NCBI RefSeq assembly: GCF_039536745.1
Contig: NZ_BAAAZE010000005.1
Span: 186,001 to 250,000, forward strand
From: Actimicrobium antarcticum
Lineage (GTDB): Bacteria; Pseudomonadota; Gammaproteobacteria; Burkholderiales; Burkholderiaceae_D
DNA: 64,000 nucleotides
Reading direction: 5' to 3'
In this document: positions 63,761 through 64,000 of the stretch, piece by piece
How the letters are laid out: each line of letters starts with the position of its first letter
Numbering within the stretch: the stretch's first letter is position 1
The notes under the pieces: model-generated
Databases searched by the model: none
Told to the model about the DNA's origin: nothing
What the model saw: the letters and a program-made list of their open reading frames with translations, nothing else
Program-made: the position numbers and the translations under genes

Positions 63761-64000
63761 TCCTGTTTTCCCATCACTGTACCGGCAGGTCTTCGATAAC
63801 GAGCAGCTTGGCGCGGCATCGCATCAAATCCCGTCGTCGCTAAAAAGTAGCACTGGTCAAAACGTTGCTCGTGAGGCGCTTACCAAAAAAGCGTCTCGAT
63901 GGCACCGCCTCGAATGGGGGTACCGATACGATCGAGCAGCCTTGCCCGGAGGCTATCGGCCACCCGCACTCACTTGAACGCACTCCGTACTCCACATGAT
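63761..64000. other. window edge, probable relic sequence
   Basis: No intact gene. On the minus strand a frame stays nearly open across about 63,430-63,990 with a single in-frame stop (reading LLDRIGTPIRGGAIETLFW then a stop, then APHEQRFDQCYFL). This could be a decayed element reading into the lysR 3' end. Not identified. Confidence 0.3.

Overview
The window looks like the chromosome of a betaproteobacterium in Burkholderiales, most likely Oxalobacteraceae. This is inferred from protein style, gene order and a moderately high GC content; no rRNA or other firm taxonomic marker is present. Coding density is normal except in three accessory stretches (about 12.5-13.6 kb, 25-29 kb and 41.5-57.5 kb).

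Region by region. (1) 0.1-3.7 kb: a plus-strand row of a J-domain protein, a protein with a very acidic tail and three unrecognised proteins. (2) 3.7-8.2 kb, minus strand: a methyltransferase with a regulatory domain, an XPD/DinG-like iron-sulfur helicase fused to a nuclease domain, and a small unknown protein. (3) 8.6-16 kb: OsmC, a PatZ-type lysine acetyltransferase, a truncated rlmI, a small gene plus a decayed second copy of its 5' end, REP-like repeats, a rhodanese, a small exported protein and PssA. (4) 15.9-23.3 kb: a late flagellar cluster on the minus strand (fliC-flaG-fliD-fliS-fliT-fliK-flhB-like-ycgR) with a near-perfect sigma-28 promoter before fliC. (5) 23.7-30.3 kb: a sugar or flagellin glycosylation island (SEC-C/TPR/GT41 transferase, WbqC protein, methyltransferase, PhyH-type oxygenase, GNAT, DegT aminotransferase). 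Its centre is sharply AT-rich, and the composition changes inside the two border genes. (6) 30.5-33.8 kb: a FAH-family hydratase overlapping a SNF2 helicase. (7) 33.8-40.8 kb: a signalling block of cupredoxin, GGDEF-EAL protein, histidine kinase, response regulator and diguanylate cyclase.

(8) 41.4-57.5 kb: a tRNA-Arg, a 5'-truncated hipA and an IS66-type relic are followed by a complete catabolic operon: FAD oxidase, small Cys-rich protein, FGGY kinase, four ABC transporter components, SDR and a GldA-like dehydrogenase, then a convergent LacI regulator. A LacI-type operator with a TTGACA -35 box sits directly before the operon. It is followed by a graveyard of IS3, IS66 and Mu-like transposase relics. 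The operon appears to import a polyol or sugar, oxidise and phosphorylate it; the substrate is not identifiable from sequence. (9) 57.5-63.8 kb: a five-gene minus-strand operon (CoA-transferase, TRAP transporter DctP-DctQ-DctM, enoyl-CoA hydratase-like protein), divergent from a LysR regulator. The shared promoter region carries a perfect palindrome that fits ATA-N9-TAT.

The best candidates for something undescribed are the catabolic operon with its orphan Cys-rich protein (45006-45290), the glycosylation cassette, and the J-domain gene row at the left end. No CRISPR array, prophage or complete defence system is visible.
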